A stretch of 64,000 nucleotides of DNA from Hesperophylax magnus (GCA_026573805.1 JAIUSX010000014.1:12400001-12464000); one strand, 5' to 3'. Counted from the stretch's first letter, positions 21,910 through 35,180 are shown. Made by a program: numbers and translations. Notes: generated by a model not told the origin, from the sequence alone.

Positions 21910-22461
21910 CAGGGTTTTCCAATAAGAGGTGTTATTATGAACAGCCCGCTATTTCGGTAGATGTTACTTTTGAAGCTGTCATTTTTTGACATTTGACAAG
22001 TAGAAACTACGCCATTAATAAAAACGATACACACGTCAACAACACATTGAAATTATTAAAATTCACTTGAGTGAATCAAATGCAAATCATCTTGAGTGAT
22101 GAGGCCCATTTCCACCTCGGTGGCTTCGTCAACAAGCAAAATGGTCGCATCTGGGGCTCGGAAAACCCAAGAGTTATTGTTGAAAAGCCTCTCTATCCTC
22201 AACGTGTGACTGTTTGGTGCGGTTTATAGTGCGGCGGAGTTATTGGACCTTACTTTTTCGAAAATGAGGCTGGAGCAACAGTTACGGTGAATGGATTGCG
22301 CTATCGAGAGACGATTAATGATTTTTATGGCTGGAATTGGATGGTATTGATCTGGACAACGTTTACTTTCAACAAGACGGCGCTACGTGCCACACAAGCA
22401 ACGAAACCATTGATCTTTTACGATTGAATATCAAAATAACACCTCTTATTGGAAAACCCTG
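21910..22461 (+). mobile_element. mariner-like element, internally deleted, with intact ends
   Basis: The terminal inverted repeats are 27 bp, starting CAGGGTTTTCCAATAAGAGG. They are flanked by TA on both sides (21908-21909 and 22462-22463), as expected for Tc1/mariner. At 552 bp the element is far shorter than an autonomous copy of about 1.3 kb. It retains only the middle of a transposase gene. Matching ends without the catalytic gene mean it could have moved only with help. Confidence 0.85.
22081..22425 (+). pseudogene. mariner-like transposase fragment
   Basis: The plus translation reads ILSDEAHFHLGGFVNKQNGR, WGSENPRVI and PQRVTVWCGL, then an in-frame stop, then CGGVIGPYFFENEAGATVTV. Past 22330 a frameshift leads to YFQQDGATCHTSNETIDL. 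SDEAHF carries the second catalytic Asp region, and the QQDGATCH block normally precedes the third catalytic acid. The N-terminal DNA-binding part and the C terminus are deleted. It is a pseudogene. Confidence 0.85.
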
Positions 22462-24471
22462 TAGTACTTAACGTTGTTTGACTTTTGGGGTATTGACTCG
22501 TTTGGCACTTCCTCCCATACATGTACATCTTATCGCAAGACCGTGAGAAGCAACACCCCAAAACTCAAACAAGAAAATACTCATATCATAAATCCAAAAC
22601 GATTTTTTACCACAATTCGTACTAATACTTATTTAAATAAATGAATATTTATTACATATTTGAGTTACGCACCGGTTTGCTTGGGGTTTTTAGTGGTATT
22701 TTGTGTTGTTAAGATTTTCTAGGTTGGTAGATGTTTTAATAATAATAATAGAAGGATTTCGGGGAAAAAATGTTGACTTAGTCATATGAATTGAGGGGTG
22801 ATTGAGTTAATTATGCTTGACTTAAGAAGAATGTACCTCGGTATTTTAGCAGGGACGTTTATCTTGATACACATTGATGATTAGAGAAGTTTTAATTCAC
22901 TCTAAAAATTGCCAAAGTACTTAGATATTAACTTTCTTCAAACATAAAAAATAAGCTGTTAAACAATAAATGGACCAATTTTATAAATCCGATCCATCGA
23001 TAAAAGATAGAGTTGATGATCGGATCTCATTTAGAATTTTATTTGGCTAGCCACAGTTTGTTAATGGCTTAGAAGGTCAAACAATTACATATATGTTTTA
23101 TAAGATGATACATTATTACTCTTTCCATTGTTTTCTTACTGTTCATCTCAAGCTTTTTAATAAATTATTCATGTTCATACGGAACTCACATGAAATATAT
23201 ACTAATGCATTCGGGAACTAACGATTTTCTACTGATGTAAGGATTTCTGCTCATGGTACGTAAACGTTTATTGAAGTAAATATATATTTACATATTTTAC
23301 CAAGCCCCCCATTGCGATAAAACTGCAAGAACTCAACAAATAAATATTATTTATTTTTATCTAACATCAAAACCAAAAGTTCAGCATTTAAGTTAGACTG
23401 AAAACAGTAAAATGTAAGTTTGAAATGAAAATTGTTTGAAATGGAGTAAATTTCTGAACTAACTGCTAGTTCGTGTATGATACGCGAGTAGGTAGGATAT
23501 GCGGGGAGGTTTTGCGATTAAATAAGGTTGCCAAATCTATCCACGGTTGAGTTAACATAGTTTCAGGTTTCAAAAGTCTAACTACGTGGTAAACTATTAT
23601 CATTAACAAATTCTCCTGACATTGACACCCCCGAACGTTGAAGTTAAAAAAAATAAATGATGTACGTTTGGTTAATTCTTTCCTTCACCCTTATCGATTG
23701 GAAGAAAATAAACTATAGAGTTTCCAACAGGTCTCTCCTTTTTGTAGAATTATCAAAAAACTTTGCAGAACTACTTTTTGCAGCATACAGCTTATTTGAT
23801 ATTACAGTAATAGACATCGATTGTGTTCATGTCATATGCTTAGTATTTTCATTATTTTGAACACTTGTGTTCCTCATTTTTGAACAATAAACTTCATGAC
23901 ATAAAAGGATCTCAAACATTTCAAATAAAATAACGGCATATCTACAATACATTACTCGAAACTTTTAATTTTATTTGTTTATTTTTATATTCTACTAAAA
24001 CGCCCAACTTTAAATCACAGTATTGTTTACAACAAAAAAACAGAAAACCTAACTATAAATAGGTTTCAATCCGTAAAAAACGAAAGAAATCATTTATTTT
24101 GCCAGATTGGAAAACAATCGAAAACCTTTGCTGCTGAACAATAACAATTATTATTTTTTTGATGTTTTAACAAGTTCTTTGAATTCATTCAGTTCATTCC
24201 GGTTAAAAATGTCAATAACAAAGGAAGTAACATTTTTGATTTCTAAGAATCGAGTAAGTCACAAAAACAATGGTTCTAAGTGACTGGATTTTCTTTATTT
24301 ACGTGTAAATAGCAATATCGCGAGCAATCTATTTTGCCGGAAGGTGAAAATAATGAAGATGAATACGATACAGCTGTGAAAATGCGTAAAGCCTTGGACA
24401 CATTATGCTATATTATGCGCGAATAAATTGGGCGTGAGCATGTGCGTATTATATGTTGGGCTGACACACTA
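22462..24471. other. intergenic, nothing recognised
   Basis: AT-rich. A short (AAT)n run lies at about 22738-22750. Small open frames are not supported as genes. Confidence 0.45.
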
Positions 24472-24836
24472 CCCTAAAATCTTCCTCAAGAGAGGGGGTC
24501 AGATTAATTGGGGGACTATCGCGGAATATCATTTCTTTGTATGGGATCTGTCACCTTGACAGATTACAGCCGCGTAATTACGGCGTTCCGTAAATTGTTC
24601 CCCCTTTGTGACCGCTTTTCCTGCCGTAGGTAGATTTCAAATATAGCCTGGCTAGCAGATCACAACGCACATCGTCGCCACGCCCACTCTTATAATATAT
24701 CATATTTTTAGGCGTGACAGGTCTGTATGGGATCATATGTAAAAACAGGAATACGCTAACCATATTTTTGCGAGGAAAACTTGTTTCCCGAGGGAGTCGG
24801 CATGTCATAAAACGGAACTTTTGGATGATTCTAGGG
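24472..24836. mobile_element. candidate MITE, about 365 bp
   Basis: The left end CCCTAAAATCTTCC faces GGATGATTCTAGGG, giving a 14-bp inverted repeat with two mismatches. CTGACA occurs just outside both ends. The interior is more GC-rich than its surroundings and includes a minus-strand 114-codon open frame with no recognised homology. Class uncertain. Confidence 0.35.
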
Positions 24837-27800
24837 CTGACAGTCGGCAAGTAGCAAAAAAAGGTTGGGTCATCAAATAAGCGATTTTTTAAAAATCCTC
24901 TCCCATAAAAATATTCCCACAATAACCGATCTCTAAATATTTTTGTTCATTATTCGACTTTTCAAAACTCTTTATAAGTATATTCCTTGACCCTTAAATC
25001 TAAAAACTTTTTTTGCGTCAAAAATATTATTTTACGCAGATTAAACAAATGAACTATTTTTCGTCTTGTATAAAATCTTGGTTTTGGTGGAAAATGTGTT
25101 AATATTTTATTGATGTAAAGTACCATTTATTACAGAAACGAAGAACTTGCAGAATATAAGTTACACGTGGATTTACGAGAACAATGAATTGTGCTGTTTA
25201 CATAGAAAGTCCTTGGGGAAATACTACGCTTATATTTAAGAAAACCTGTGCCAAAAATAAATAATGTATCCGCAACTATGTTTATCTTGACACTATCATA
25301 AAATCAGCAATGATTTATTTATTAAAGTTCTAGGTATTTGAATGTTCCAATTTTATTCTCGTTTTATGATTCAGAATAATATATTTTCGCATTTTATGAG
25401 AATAATTATCGTCAATCGTTAATTTTGCATGTTTGAGATCTGCCATTTTTCTGCTTTTTTAATCTCTCGGAACACAACCTCTTGGGGTGGGATTTACGAG
25501 AACCTTATTTTAAGTTATCCTAACTATTGCACGATAGTATTAATAAATCTCTTGAGATCCTGACTTTGATTGGCACTGTTTGCAATAAATGCCTTATGCT
25601 TGACATACTTAAACATTTTGTTAAAACTTTTTGATACGTGTCGTGCTACAACGAAGCTGTTATCTCTGAAACTTTTTTACGTGTCCTGCCACAACAAAAC
25701 AGTTCTCTTCGCAACTGGCTTAGCAGTGGGAAAATAAGTCTTAAGTAAATAAACTCACCCACTTTTTTATAAATTCTTTATTATTAGATTTAGAAGTTGT
25801 TGAAATGTAAGCAGGCACGTTACTGGAACAGGTATTTTAAAAGATCTTACTCTAAACATAATTTTTCGTGTTTCGAATTTTTAGTCCTTTTCCGAACCCT
25901 GTTAAGTGTGGAAACTTTTAATTTCCTGTTCGTCTCTCCTTTTCTTACCGTCATCAATCATCGAGTCGAATTATGAAATGACTATAAATTTATTTTTCTT
26001 TTTAACTTTTATAGCATTATTTGTGACCATGGAAAAATACAGAATAGATTAGTCACCATTCACCTTTCTTTTGAAATTTTTGTCTTGAGAACCAGTTTCC
26101 AAACATATTTTCGATCTCGCATTTACTAAGTGCTTCTTACGTGGAATAAAGTTATTTATTGGGATGCCAACACTTTCATTATAGCCCCCAAAACATCCTA
26201 ATTTAAATCCCTTAGGAAAAATCATTAAAAAAGGGTGATAAAGCACTGAGATGAAAGCGAATTAAAACTGAAGGCAATCATTATGCATAGGTATATTAAC
26301 AATTTGCTGAAATTCGTTTTAAAACATTTTCCATGAAATTAATCCATTCAACCCATCTGTTTTTTTTCCTTACTTAGTCCGAGCCTCTTCAGGACCCGCA
26401 TTAATAAATCCATTTCAAAAAACCCTACCTTAACCCGCCTCACAACGCCCGCCTTACACTGTGCAGAAAAGGGCGCTCTTATGAGTTACAACATACATAA
26501 AAAACTTGATGTAATTAAATGAAAATTATTTATTAACACTTGCGTAGACAAGGAACTGTAACAGGGGTTTTCAACAGTTTTGTGATCGGGGCACAATCGA
26601 GATTAGGCATATAGAGAAGGCCATCAATTTTTGTTCCAATGGAAATTAAAACTTGTAACGCATTGGATAAAAATTGTGTTATCTTATTTTTTTTAAATTT
26701 AACAGCATAAAACATTTAATCAATAAGAATGATCTTTGGCGGTATATTTCTTTTCTAATTTTTCACAGTTTGGGATATATTGTATAACGATGCTCCAAAA
26801 GATCAAAAAAAAAATCGACAAGAACGCACTGGATATGTTTATAGCAATTCACATAAATATACAGAACTAAAACAGTATATATAATTTTATAACCACCGTT
26901 TTCAAAGTTTTTTTTTTAAATCCATAAGCTTTACGAGTCTCTAAAGCTTTCATCCGTTGCATCGAATTTCAGTATAAATACATCATTTTGAAGTTTTCAA
27001 TTCCTTAAATGCATACAACAAAAAAGAAATCTAGAAGTGCCTTCCATACAAATATGAATAAAAAGAATTGTTCCATTTAGCACAATATTCCAGCGTTCTG
27101 TATTACTCGTACTTACACATCTAATTTGGATTTCGTAAACACAGTTTTGAATTGATCACGAAACACGTCCACAAGGCATTTCTTATGCTTAAATAGTAAT
27201 ATGCAAATCGAGGTAAGAAAATTCTTCACCGTATTGTAGCGAACACACTTACGCCCGCGGTTTTGAGTTGACAACTCGTTAATTTGGTGAATAATCAATG
27301 CATTCCTTTACGCAAAGTAGGTACGAAGAAAAACTTTCCCTTATTCATCAAGATAATAATATTTCACTCCCCTTGAGGTAAACATCCCTGAGTGCGATGG
27401 GTCCAAGCTTCTTATCTTCACAGTCACACTCTGTCTAATACTCGTAAAAAAATTCGACGACCTTGTTCGATTCAAGATTGTTTCAGATAATATTACAAAA
27501 AACGTGTTGTATTATTTTATAACATTTTCCATGACAGTTTATTACTTCTACAAACATGTTTTATGGTTTTGTTTGTATCAATCATAACCTAAATAAATAT
27601 GTTATAATAAAGGCATTGATATAATAAAGTATATTATCACCATTTATTTCGTAAGAGTTATGTACTTAGAGAAAAGATTGGGTTTTTTCACTGAGAAAAA
27701 AACTTGGTACTTTGTACTTGCCTAAACGGTTACAAAAATATTTTTACAGTTTTGTTATTCAACAAACAATTAACAGGGCTGTATGTTGTTGTTTAAGTAT

Positions 27801-30525
27801 GTTTTTTTTATATATTTTATGAAAAGAATTTTATATTTATTCGAGAATTTGAAACCAGTAAACAAAGTTTTTCAGGAATCTTTTGTTTCGATAGTTAGTG
27901 TTTGAGTTTCGAGCTTTTTGTTGTTGGCCTTTGTGGTACCTACTTACCTATTCTCCAAATTCAAGAATAAGGAACTCCAGTGAAAAATATTACGACTTAA
28001 AAATGTATTTATATTCATATAGGTCAACAAATGCCGATTCTGAATATTTGAATTTTATAACTTAATAAATCGTTATTTCAAAATAAATTAAATGCTTTGC
28101 ATTCGCAAATCTTTGCGGGTTTTAAATGCTCGTATTATGTGAAATTTGTGAATCTAACAGATTCGTTGTTTTTTTTATGGATACCAAAATTAATTACTGG
28201 CTTTGAAAGCAGATGAAATATTCTTTAAGATTTTAATTTTACAAACGGACAAATCTAATTACAAATATAAAAATTCTGATTTCAAAAACAAAGGAATTTT
28301 TTACGATTATTTTTTCGCTTACCTGATGTTTTTTCTTGTAAACTGTAGAAATATCACTTTACATGAAAATAAAAAAAAAACATTTAATTACACAGACATA
28401 TTATAAAGGTTATTGTCACTTCAAGTTTTTTAAGAATAAATATGTAAGAATAATTAATGAAAAATTCACAAACTTTTGAAAATCTTTCGCAAACATTTAA
28501 ACATGGGTCCTTGTGACGTCACGGGCTTTTTAGTCGCCATTGAAAAATAAAATCTTTTATAATTATGTTTCTATTGAAAATAACTATGAAAATAAATATG
28601 CTAGTGTTTATTTAGAGCACGAATAAAAACAGTCGGACTGGAGTTCCTTATCCTTTCAAAACAGGCTTGATTGTGATGACTGTTAAAAGCAAAAACTCAA
28701 GACACCATAATATTGTTAAAAATGCTATTCTGACAAAAATATGTTTCTGTGAAAATTGATTTTCGCTATTAGGTATTTTATAATATTTTTGCCAACATTT
28801 TTGTAATTTCGAAGTATTGATCCAAATTATTTTCGAAATGTATTCGATGTACCTAAAAATACATAATGTTGAAAATCAGTGTTAAATTATTACGAGTTAT
28901 GTTTGAAATCGTTTGTATAAATTTTATTTTCAATTGTTTTTTAGTAGATATGTCATAAATATTTATTATTATTCGCTTTCATCGTATTAATTAGATAAAC
29001 TTTCAATTTGCACACTACTTCAATATTATTATTATCCTACATTAATGTGGTTTTTTTAACCAATAAAATCAATTCGTGTCAGTCAATTTTCTATCTTTAA
29101 TCTTGATACATAATTAATTGAGAAAAATAAAATAATTGCGAGTGCCTTAGCTTGGAGTGGAGTGAAGAGTATAGTAGGGATATTATTGATTATAAATTAT
29201 AACACTATTTTTAAATTTGCCAATGTGAACTAAACGTATATTTGTATGAACAGTGTGAGATTTTTCACCGCTATTTAATTGAGTACTAATAAGAACCTTC
29301 TAAGGTAGAATATTATTATAATGTTTAAATGTATTGAATTATGTATTTGTGTTGTTATTTAATTATTACTAGCGTATTTTTAGAGAAAAAAAGAAATTGA
29401 AGAAAAATTGTGTTGATTTATTTATTAATCTTGAGTTAACTCACGTGCGTATTGTGTGTGCAAAGAATTTTAAAAACATTAATTTATTATCACTTGCAAA
29501 CATGTTTATCAATATAATAATATGTGTATATATTTTTTAAATTTAAGTATATACAATTACAAACTCAACGATTAATCAATGATTGCGACAGACAAAGAGA
29601 GTGGCCACTTTTCATTTAAAATTTCCAAGTTCAACAAGTGTCTACTCCAACCAATATGAAAAGAATTGAAAATTAACTAAGAACTCTTGAAAATTAACTA
29701 AGAGTTTGAAAATGTTATAAGTATTACATTATGTTACTCAGAGTCATAAAACTGTGTTGTCAACACACAGTTGTTCAAATATGTATGTACCTATATTTAT
29801 AAGATAAAATATTTTTATATTCTAGTCTATTAGATGAGATAAACGCGAAGAACCGATTATTTTTTTAACAGTTAAATATTGATACATTTTTTGAAGGCAC
29901 GTTTCCTTTTTCTGTCTTATTTGCTTGTATTTACATTTAAGAATGTTCGGTTTTGTGTATTTTTAATGTATGAGTCATTGCCGTAATTCAGCACCAGTGT
30001 GTTGGCATAGTCACTCCTACACTTAGGCTAAATTGTAAATATTTTTTAAAGTGTTTTCATATTAAAAATGAAATTGGAATGCTGTCAGTACATAGTATCT
30101 AAATACATTGTTAAATTGGTATTTTTAATATCTCGTCCATATAAAATCATTCCAGAAATCGATTTTTACAAATGACGCGGGAATTGCACAAGTGACGTAC
30201 TTAAGCCCAATATTGTCGAACGCATTTAAAGTACAAATATTGTTACTTGTTCAATTAAAAGGTGACATAAACTCATTGGTATCCTATTATTTTTTTGGTA
30301 AACTAATGTTTAAGACAAAAAAATAATAATTAATATTTGACAAGTTCAAGTATTTCACCTAAAAATGACAATTTGTCTCGACGCCATCTAGTGAGAGAGT
30401 TAGCACTTACAATGCCTTTCTCATATAAAATAAAGTTGGTTGTTTTCAGGTGAAAAAATGTATCAAGCAGTAATTGTTGAATGAAACACTAGTATATATT
30501 GAATTATTTCGCGGATAAGAGATAA
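24837..30525. other. long AT-rich intergenic stretch, no gene seen
   Basis: About 5.7 kb without a supported coding region, RNA gene or transposon. A perfect palindromic TGACGTCA at 28514-28521 is a possible CREB/ATF-type site but may be chance. The open frames present are under 70 codons and low in complexity. Confidence 0.5.
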
Positions 30526-30597
30526 GCCGCCATAGCTCAGTGGTCAGAGCTGTCGACCGGAAATCGAAGGGACACGGGTTCGAGTCCCGTTGGCGTC
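30526..30597 (+). tRNA. tRNA-like sequence, probably pseudogene or SINE head
   Basis: It folds with full tRNA geometry. The acceptor GCCGCCA pairs with TGGCGTC (6 of 7). The D arm is GCTC/GAGC, the anticodon stem GTCGA/TCGAA pairs at 4 of 5, the variable loop has five bases, and the T arm is a perfect ACGGG-TTCGAGT-CCCGT. The B-box GGTTCGAGTCC is perfect and TTTT follows at 30605. Against a working tRNA: base 33 is C not T, and the GGA anticodon would mean serine, whose tRNA needs a long variable arm. Confidence 0.5.
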
Positions 30598-31149
30598 ATG
30601 TATCTTTTATCAGGAGATTTTTCAATGTGGATGAGTGTTTCAGGCGAACAATTATTGCTTGTAAAATAATCATTGGTATCCAATGATATATTTATCTTTT
30701 TACCTATCCCTTTTTATATCTTTAAATAAAACATCCTGCTAATTCCACTTAAGTATCTTCGTGGGTTGCGTTTTTCCCGCTGACCGCTCAAATGATGAAA
30801 TGCATTCCATTTTCTTCCTTTATAGAAAAACCTGTGTGTGCCATAAAAGTTTGTATATCGTTGAAATAAACATAGTATTTTGATTTATTGTTTTATTTAC
30901 ATAAAAATCCATTACCCTTTCAGGTTTCAAATATTTTTACCAACAAGTCCCAACGACATGGTGAATTTTCTTGGAATTTCGGACTGTCACCAAAGTATCT
31001 AAAATGTGCTGCATATTACGTATTTGTAAAGTTATCGTAAAAAGAAATACTATTTTAGAAACTAGATAAAATTGTCTTTGAAATATTTGCATTTGAAAAA
31101 AACATAGATATTTCTAAAATATATTTTTTAATATCACACTAATATAGTA
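30598..31149. other. intergenic, nothing recognised
   Basis: AT-rich. If the tRNA-like sequence is a SINE head, its body would lie here, but no second copy was found in this window. Confidence 0.35.
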
Positions 31150-32245
31150 ATTGTAAACTGAACAACACACCCCGGGCACGCTTCATCAGTTCACAGTAAG
31201 GGAAGTTGCGAAGTATCCTGCGAGTGGCCACCCTGGAGCGGCCTGGAGGGATGCTGGAGGGTAGCGAGGCTGCCTACCCGTCTTCTCTCAGCCAAACCCG
31301 AACCGGATAGCCATTGCTTCGATGTAATACAGGAACTGTTAAAAGTGCCCAAGAATTTAGTAATTATTGTCTCAGCCACTGCGTATCCAGTTAACTTCTA
31401 ACAAACTCTACTGGCAAAAACTGCCACTCTGCCACCTACTGAATAGGAAATTAAGTAAGACCCAATAGATCTGATAATAGGCAATGAATCCGTAATAAAG
31501 CCTTGACTAAAATAAGTACTACGCAGCCGTGACTTCAGTAATATGTATAGAGATGCTTTCTTACTACTTACGACTAATAAATCCTCATACAATAGATTAT
31601 TCCCAACTGATTCATTATTACTGGGTCAATCTATCACTGGAGACTTGGATATTCCAATAAACAAAATAATAAATCTGTGAGGATGTCGATTGAGAAGCAT
31701 GAATGTGTATTTTATTCACAGTGATAATAATTATTAATTTAAATTATCAAGAGGACTATTTCCATAGATTCTATTTAAAAGTAGCTAGCTACAGCATTGA
31801 GAGTTTTTAAGTTGTTTACAGATTGTATCCGCTTGGGGATAATGAATCACCCGAATCCTCCAATCTCTAGTTCTTCCTGACAAATACTTGTTTTCGAAAG
31901 AATCTGTGTCAACGATTCTCCCACGACCCAATCAACTTATAAAAAGCCTTGAAATAGTTACATTATCATTCGATATCCCAGTGACGTATTATTCAAAGAG
32001 ATACAAGTTCTCGATTTCAGAAAATTACACATTATAAAAAATATATTGGGTGAAATATACACAAAAACAACACCGCATCTGCACATCCATAGACCTATCA
32101 ATCACTACCACGAATCACGACGACTGTCACTCTGGAATTAATCCAATCATAAATAAACCACTCACTGAATCCAATAGTTCCACCTGCTACCATGACATCC
32201 CTTGTTCAAAGGAATTTACGTACTTACGAGTAGGTCCAATATAAT
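31150..32245. other. unassigned GC-richer block with coding-like stretches
   Basis: 31160-31320 is markedly GC-richer than its surroundings. Between about 31889 and 32240 one plus frame is open apart from a single stop. Its second part (32050-32244) is Cys/His-containing, with HDDCHSG, CYHDIPCSKEFTYL. The end could resemble the Cys-rich segment before the K-Y-L-G motif of LINE reverse transcriptases. That is weak, and I assign no function. Confidence 0.25.
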
Positions 32246-33414
32246 AGTTCAACATCATATCTGACACAACATTCTGCATAAATTAGCCAACGCAGTGGAC
32301 ATTATTTGTTGGATATTAGATACATAATAGTTAAAATATCATACTATATTTCATTATTATTATCGCTTATCTTAAAAAATATCACTTCACTTAAATAAAT
32401 AAAGTCTATATCGTAAATAAAACTGTAAATGTTCGTTTGTTCAAAATCGCACATCTTTTAAAATGTGTTCACGTTTCACGAATTTCGTGATAATAATTCT
32501 TTTTGACAATTTTGATTTGAATTTTAAATCTATCGTTTTATTGCAAGAGTCAATTTTCACTTATTTAAAACTCAAGTGCGTTGTATGTCAAACACTGGCA
32601 GGTTCATAGAGTGAAGTGCCCGCCCTCATTATTTTTGCATAAATCAAAACTTCAAAGGTGGGGTACATGAACAAGAAGAAAATGTCGACAGTGTAAGCGT
32701 ATTATAAAAAACCTTTCAAATTATTTCGGTAAATAAGTAATTTCTTTACAGAACTTCAGTCGTAAGAGATTAGACTATTCAGTTAGCTATACACTAGGTA
32801 CTATTTAAAAAAAACAACAGCAACAACCAAACTTTACAAAATTTTAACACGAACTTGACTTTGCAAGTTTTTCCTCCCACAAAGTTGGAATTCAAAAAAC
32901 TTTTGAATATAAAAATATCAACCACATATAATATTATTATATGTTTTCACCTTCACTTTGGCAAATTTCTAAAGTTTCTTATTCAGCTCAGAAACTCACC
33001 GACCACAGCACATAACATTATTTTGATATGAACATAGTATTTTTTACGAATATATCATGCAAACTTTTCAAAGTAGGTGAAATCCATGAATTATACCAGA
33101 TATCCAGCAAACCAATTAAGTAATACACTAGTGGATTTTTCATTTCTGGTGTAACAGATAACAAGAGTAATTTTTTTTACTGCGGCGAATCTCACCCACT
33201 ATTTTTTAATCCAATTTTATACTGAGAAACAAATCAAAAACCTTCCTAGGATGTAATAACCCGTGGAAACTATGCGGGAAACCCAATGACTGGTCAGTAA
33301 CTAATCAAAGGAAAATAACCAGATATATTTCGTACGTTTTAGTACGACGAATGCGGGCAGGAACAATATTATTTTTTTGTACATAAATGCTCTGACTAAA
33401 CTACCTTTAATTGT
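32246..33414. other. intergenic, nothing recognised
   Basis: AT-rich DNA without coding or repeat signals that I can support. Confidence 0.4.
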
Positions 33415-33600
33415 TATAAATTAGAATGCGTGAACGGTATAAAATATCTGGGTATTATAATTGACTTATACGTGAGATGGGACGTACCAAAGATATTAGA
33501 AGAACTAATATCTTTGGGACGTACATATTGATTTAGTCACCCACAAAGGTTAGAAAATTTACGCATGTGTTCTTCGTAAATTAATCTCTACTTGGCTTCA
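33415..33600 (+). pseudogene. small LINE reverse transcriptase fragment
   Basis: The frame begins CVNGIKYLGIIIDLYVRWD, the conserved K-Y-L-G region downstream of the RT active site. After a 37-bp disrupting insertion it resumes DVHIDLVTHKG, then LRKLIST. Compare IKYLGLTIDPYFKWNLHTQ in the LINE at 61773-63239. Only this part survives. The disruption lies at 33480-33517. Confidence 0.65.
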
Positions 33601-33639
33601 TCAATTCCCAAGGAGAAAGAATAACTTTTCAAAAACAAA

Positions 33640-33760
33640 ACCAAAACAAAACAAAACAAAAAAAACACAACAAAACATAACAAAATAAAACACAACAAAA
33701 ATAAAACAAAAACAACAACAACAAAACAAAAAAAAAACAAACCAACAAAAAAAAACAGTT
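33640..33760. repeat. A/C-rich low-complexity tract
   Basis: Irregular AAAAC, AAAAACA and AACAACA units over about 120 bp. It lies just beyond the LINE fragment and may be a decayed A-rich tail. Nothing is encoded. Confidence 0.8.
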
Positions 33761-34324
33761 ACCCTAATATTTTAATTTATTGCATATTTGAATCCATTAT
33801 TATTAAGTAAATGTACCGACCTATTATTTTAATGATTGCTGAATTGCTGTTAACTTTATGTTCTAATCAATTTTTTAATTTTATTCTTTCTCTTCTCTCC
33901 CCTTTTTGTTATTTTATACAGACTGTCCGAGGGTAAAGTGCGCTAACTTCGGGAGGTGATTCTACATGATGGTAAATATAAAAAAGATTTAAAAAACTTT
34001 TTTTGACATTCCATATGTTTATTTACCCATACAAAATTATTTTTTCATTGAAGGATATTTATTATCCCATACAAACAATTCATCTGTTTTACCTAAAAAC
34101 TACTTTAAAACGTTGAATTTAGAAAAACGTTTTTACTTGTACTATCACGTAGAATCTAGAACAGTTATGAATTCATCTGCAGATGCATTTAAGAAGGAAG
34201 CCATGCATGAGCATCGGAAGGTGGAGGCAGCTGCACCCCCTCTAGACAAATTGGCAAAAAAAAAATTAAAGAAAAAATGACTATTATAAATGGAACAGCA
34301 ATTACAAATCTGTTATTTTAACAA

Positions 34325-34560
34325 TAAACTAGCTGACGTGTACCCGGCGTTGTTCGACTTTTCTCTACTTTCAATAAATATAATATCGTTGTATTATATA
34401 TCTATAAACCTTCCGGAAGAAATTCTCTAATTTATGGTGAAAACCCTATCAAACTTTGTTGCATAGTTTAGAAGAACTACGCGCACAAACAGACAGACGC
34501 GGATGACTTGTTTTATACTATTTAGAGAAGTTTAGTGTCAAATACACATGTAACGCGTCG
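34325..34560 (+). repeat. dispersed repeat with GACAGACGC motif, copy 1
   Basis: It starts near ACGTGTACCCGGCGTTGTTC. It contains CCTTCCGGAAGAAA, GAAAACCCTATCAAA, AGTTTAGAAGAA, then CACAAACAGACAGACGC and TACTATTTAGAGA. The same series occurs at 43905-44095. Its form resembles 3' regions of RTE-type LINEs or their SINE partners, from memory of such repeats. No coding part. Confidence 0.6.
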
Positions 34561-35069
34561 TCTCGGTCGGGGCCGGACTTTCATAAGAGATGGGAAATAA
34601 GTTTCCTTAAGACGTTACCGGGCGTTGATTTTTCCATACAAACGTAGTCCCCATTTATCTTTCTGGATTTTAACCCTAAAGCAAATATTTTTTTAACATA
34701 AAATAGATATCGGCGACTTGCGTGTCGGTACGTTTTGTTTTTTTTTTGATAAATTGCTTCTTATAGAAGTTATGACCTTCCAAAAATCAATAAAATTGCC
34801 TGATTTAAACGCAGTCAAAAGACGTTCAGTCTACAAACTAGACAATATATTTTTAAAAAAAGCAAAACGGTCCGACATAGAATAGTTTCTTCTTATGTAG
34901 TTGGTAAAAAAAAAATTGAAAATCGGTTAACTTTGGAGGAGAAAAATGGGGAATACAAAACCTCGATTTGGAAGATTTCATTTAGGTATTAGTAGAGTGA
35001 GCTGCATGTGTCCCTTTCGCCCAGTATTCGGGAGGTAAGGGTCGGGGGACATGGTTTAGATAAATACGT
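34561..35069. other. intergenic, nothing recognised
   Basis: No element boundaries were seen. TCGGGGGACATGG at about 35042 could be a purine tract before an LTR but is not convincing. Confidence 0.3.
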
Positions 35070-35180
35070 ATGTATTTGTGCGAAGTGATGTCACGTAGTC
35101 ATAAATCGATATTCGATATTCTAGTGTTGTGTTGTCCCGAGTAATCGATGTTTTTTTATTATTTTTTCCGTTTGGTCACT
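35070..35180 (+). repeat. LTR-related block upstream of the Gypsy element
   Basis: AAATACGTATG, then TCACGTAGTCATAAATCGATA and CTAGTGTTGTGTTGTCCCGA, match in order the block at 42127-42360, with a deletion between. It looks like the end of an LTR plus adjoining leader from another or rearranged copy. It lies before the LTR start at 35459. Confidence 0.5.

Noticed and set aside
24578..24922. Minus-strand frame of 114 codons
   Set aside because: It overlaps a candidate MITE and has no homology or domain that I can see.
28514..28521. Perfect CRE-like TGACGTCA
   Set aside because: An 8-bp palindrome is expected by chance about once per 64 kb, and no gene is nearby. I noted it only in the intergenic entry.
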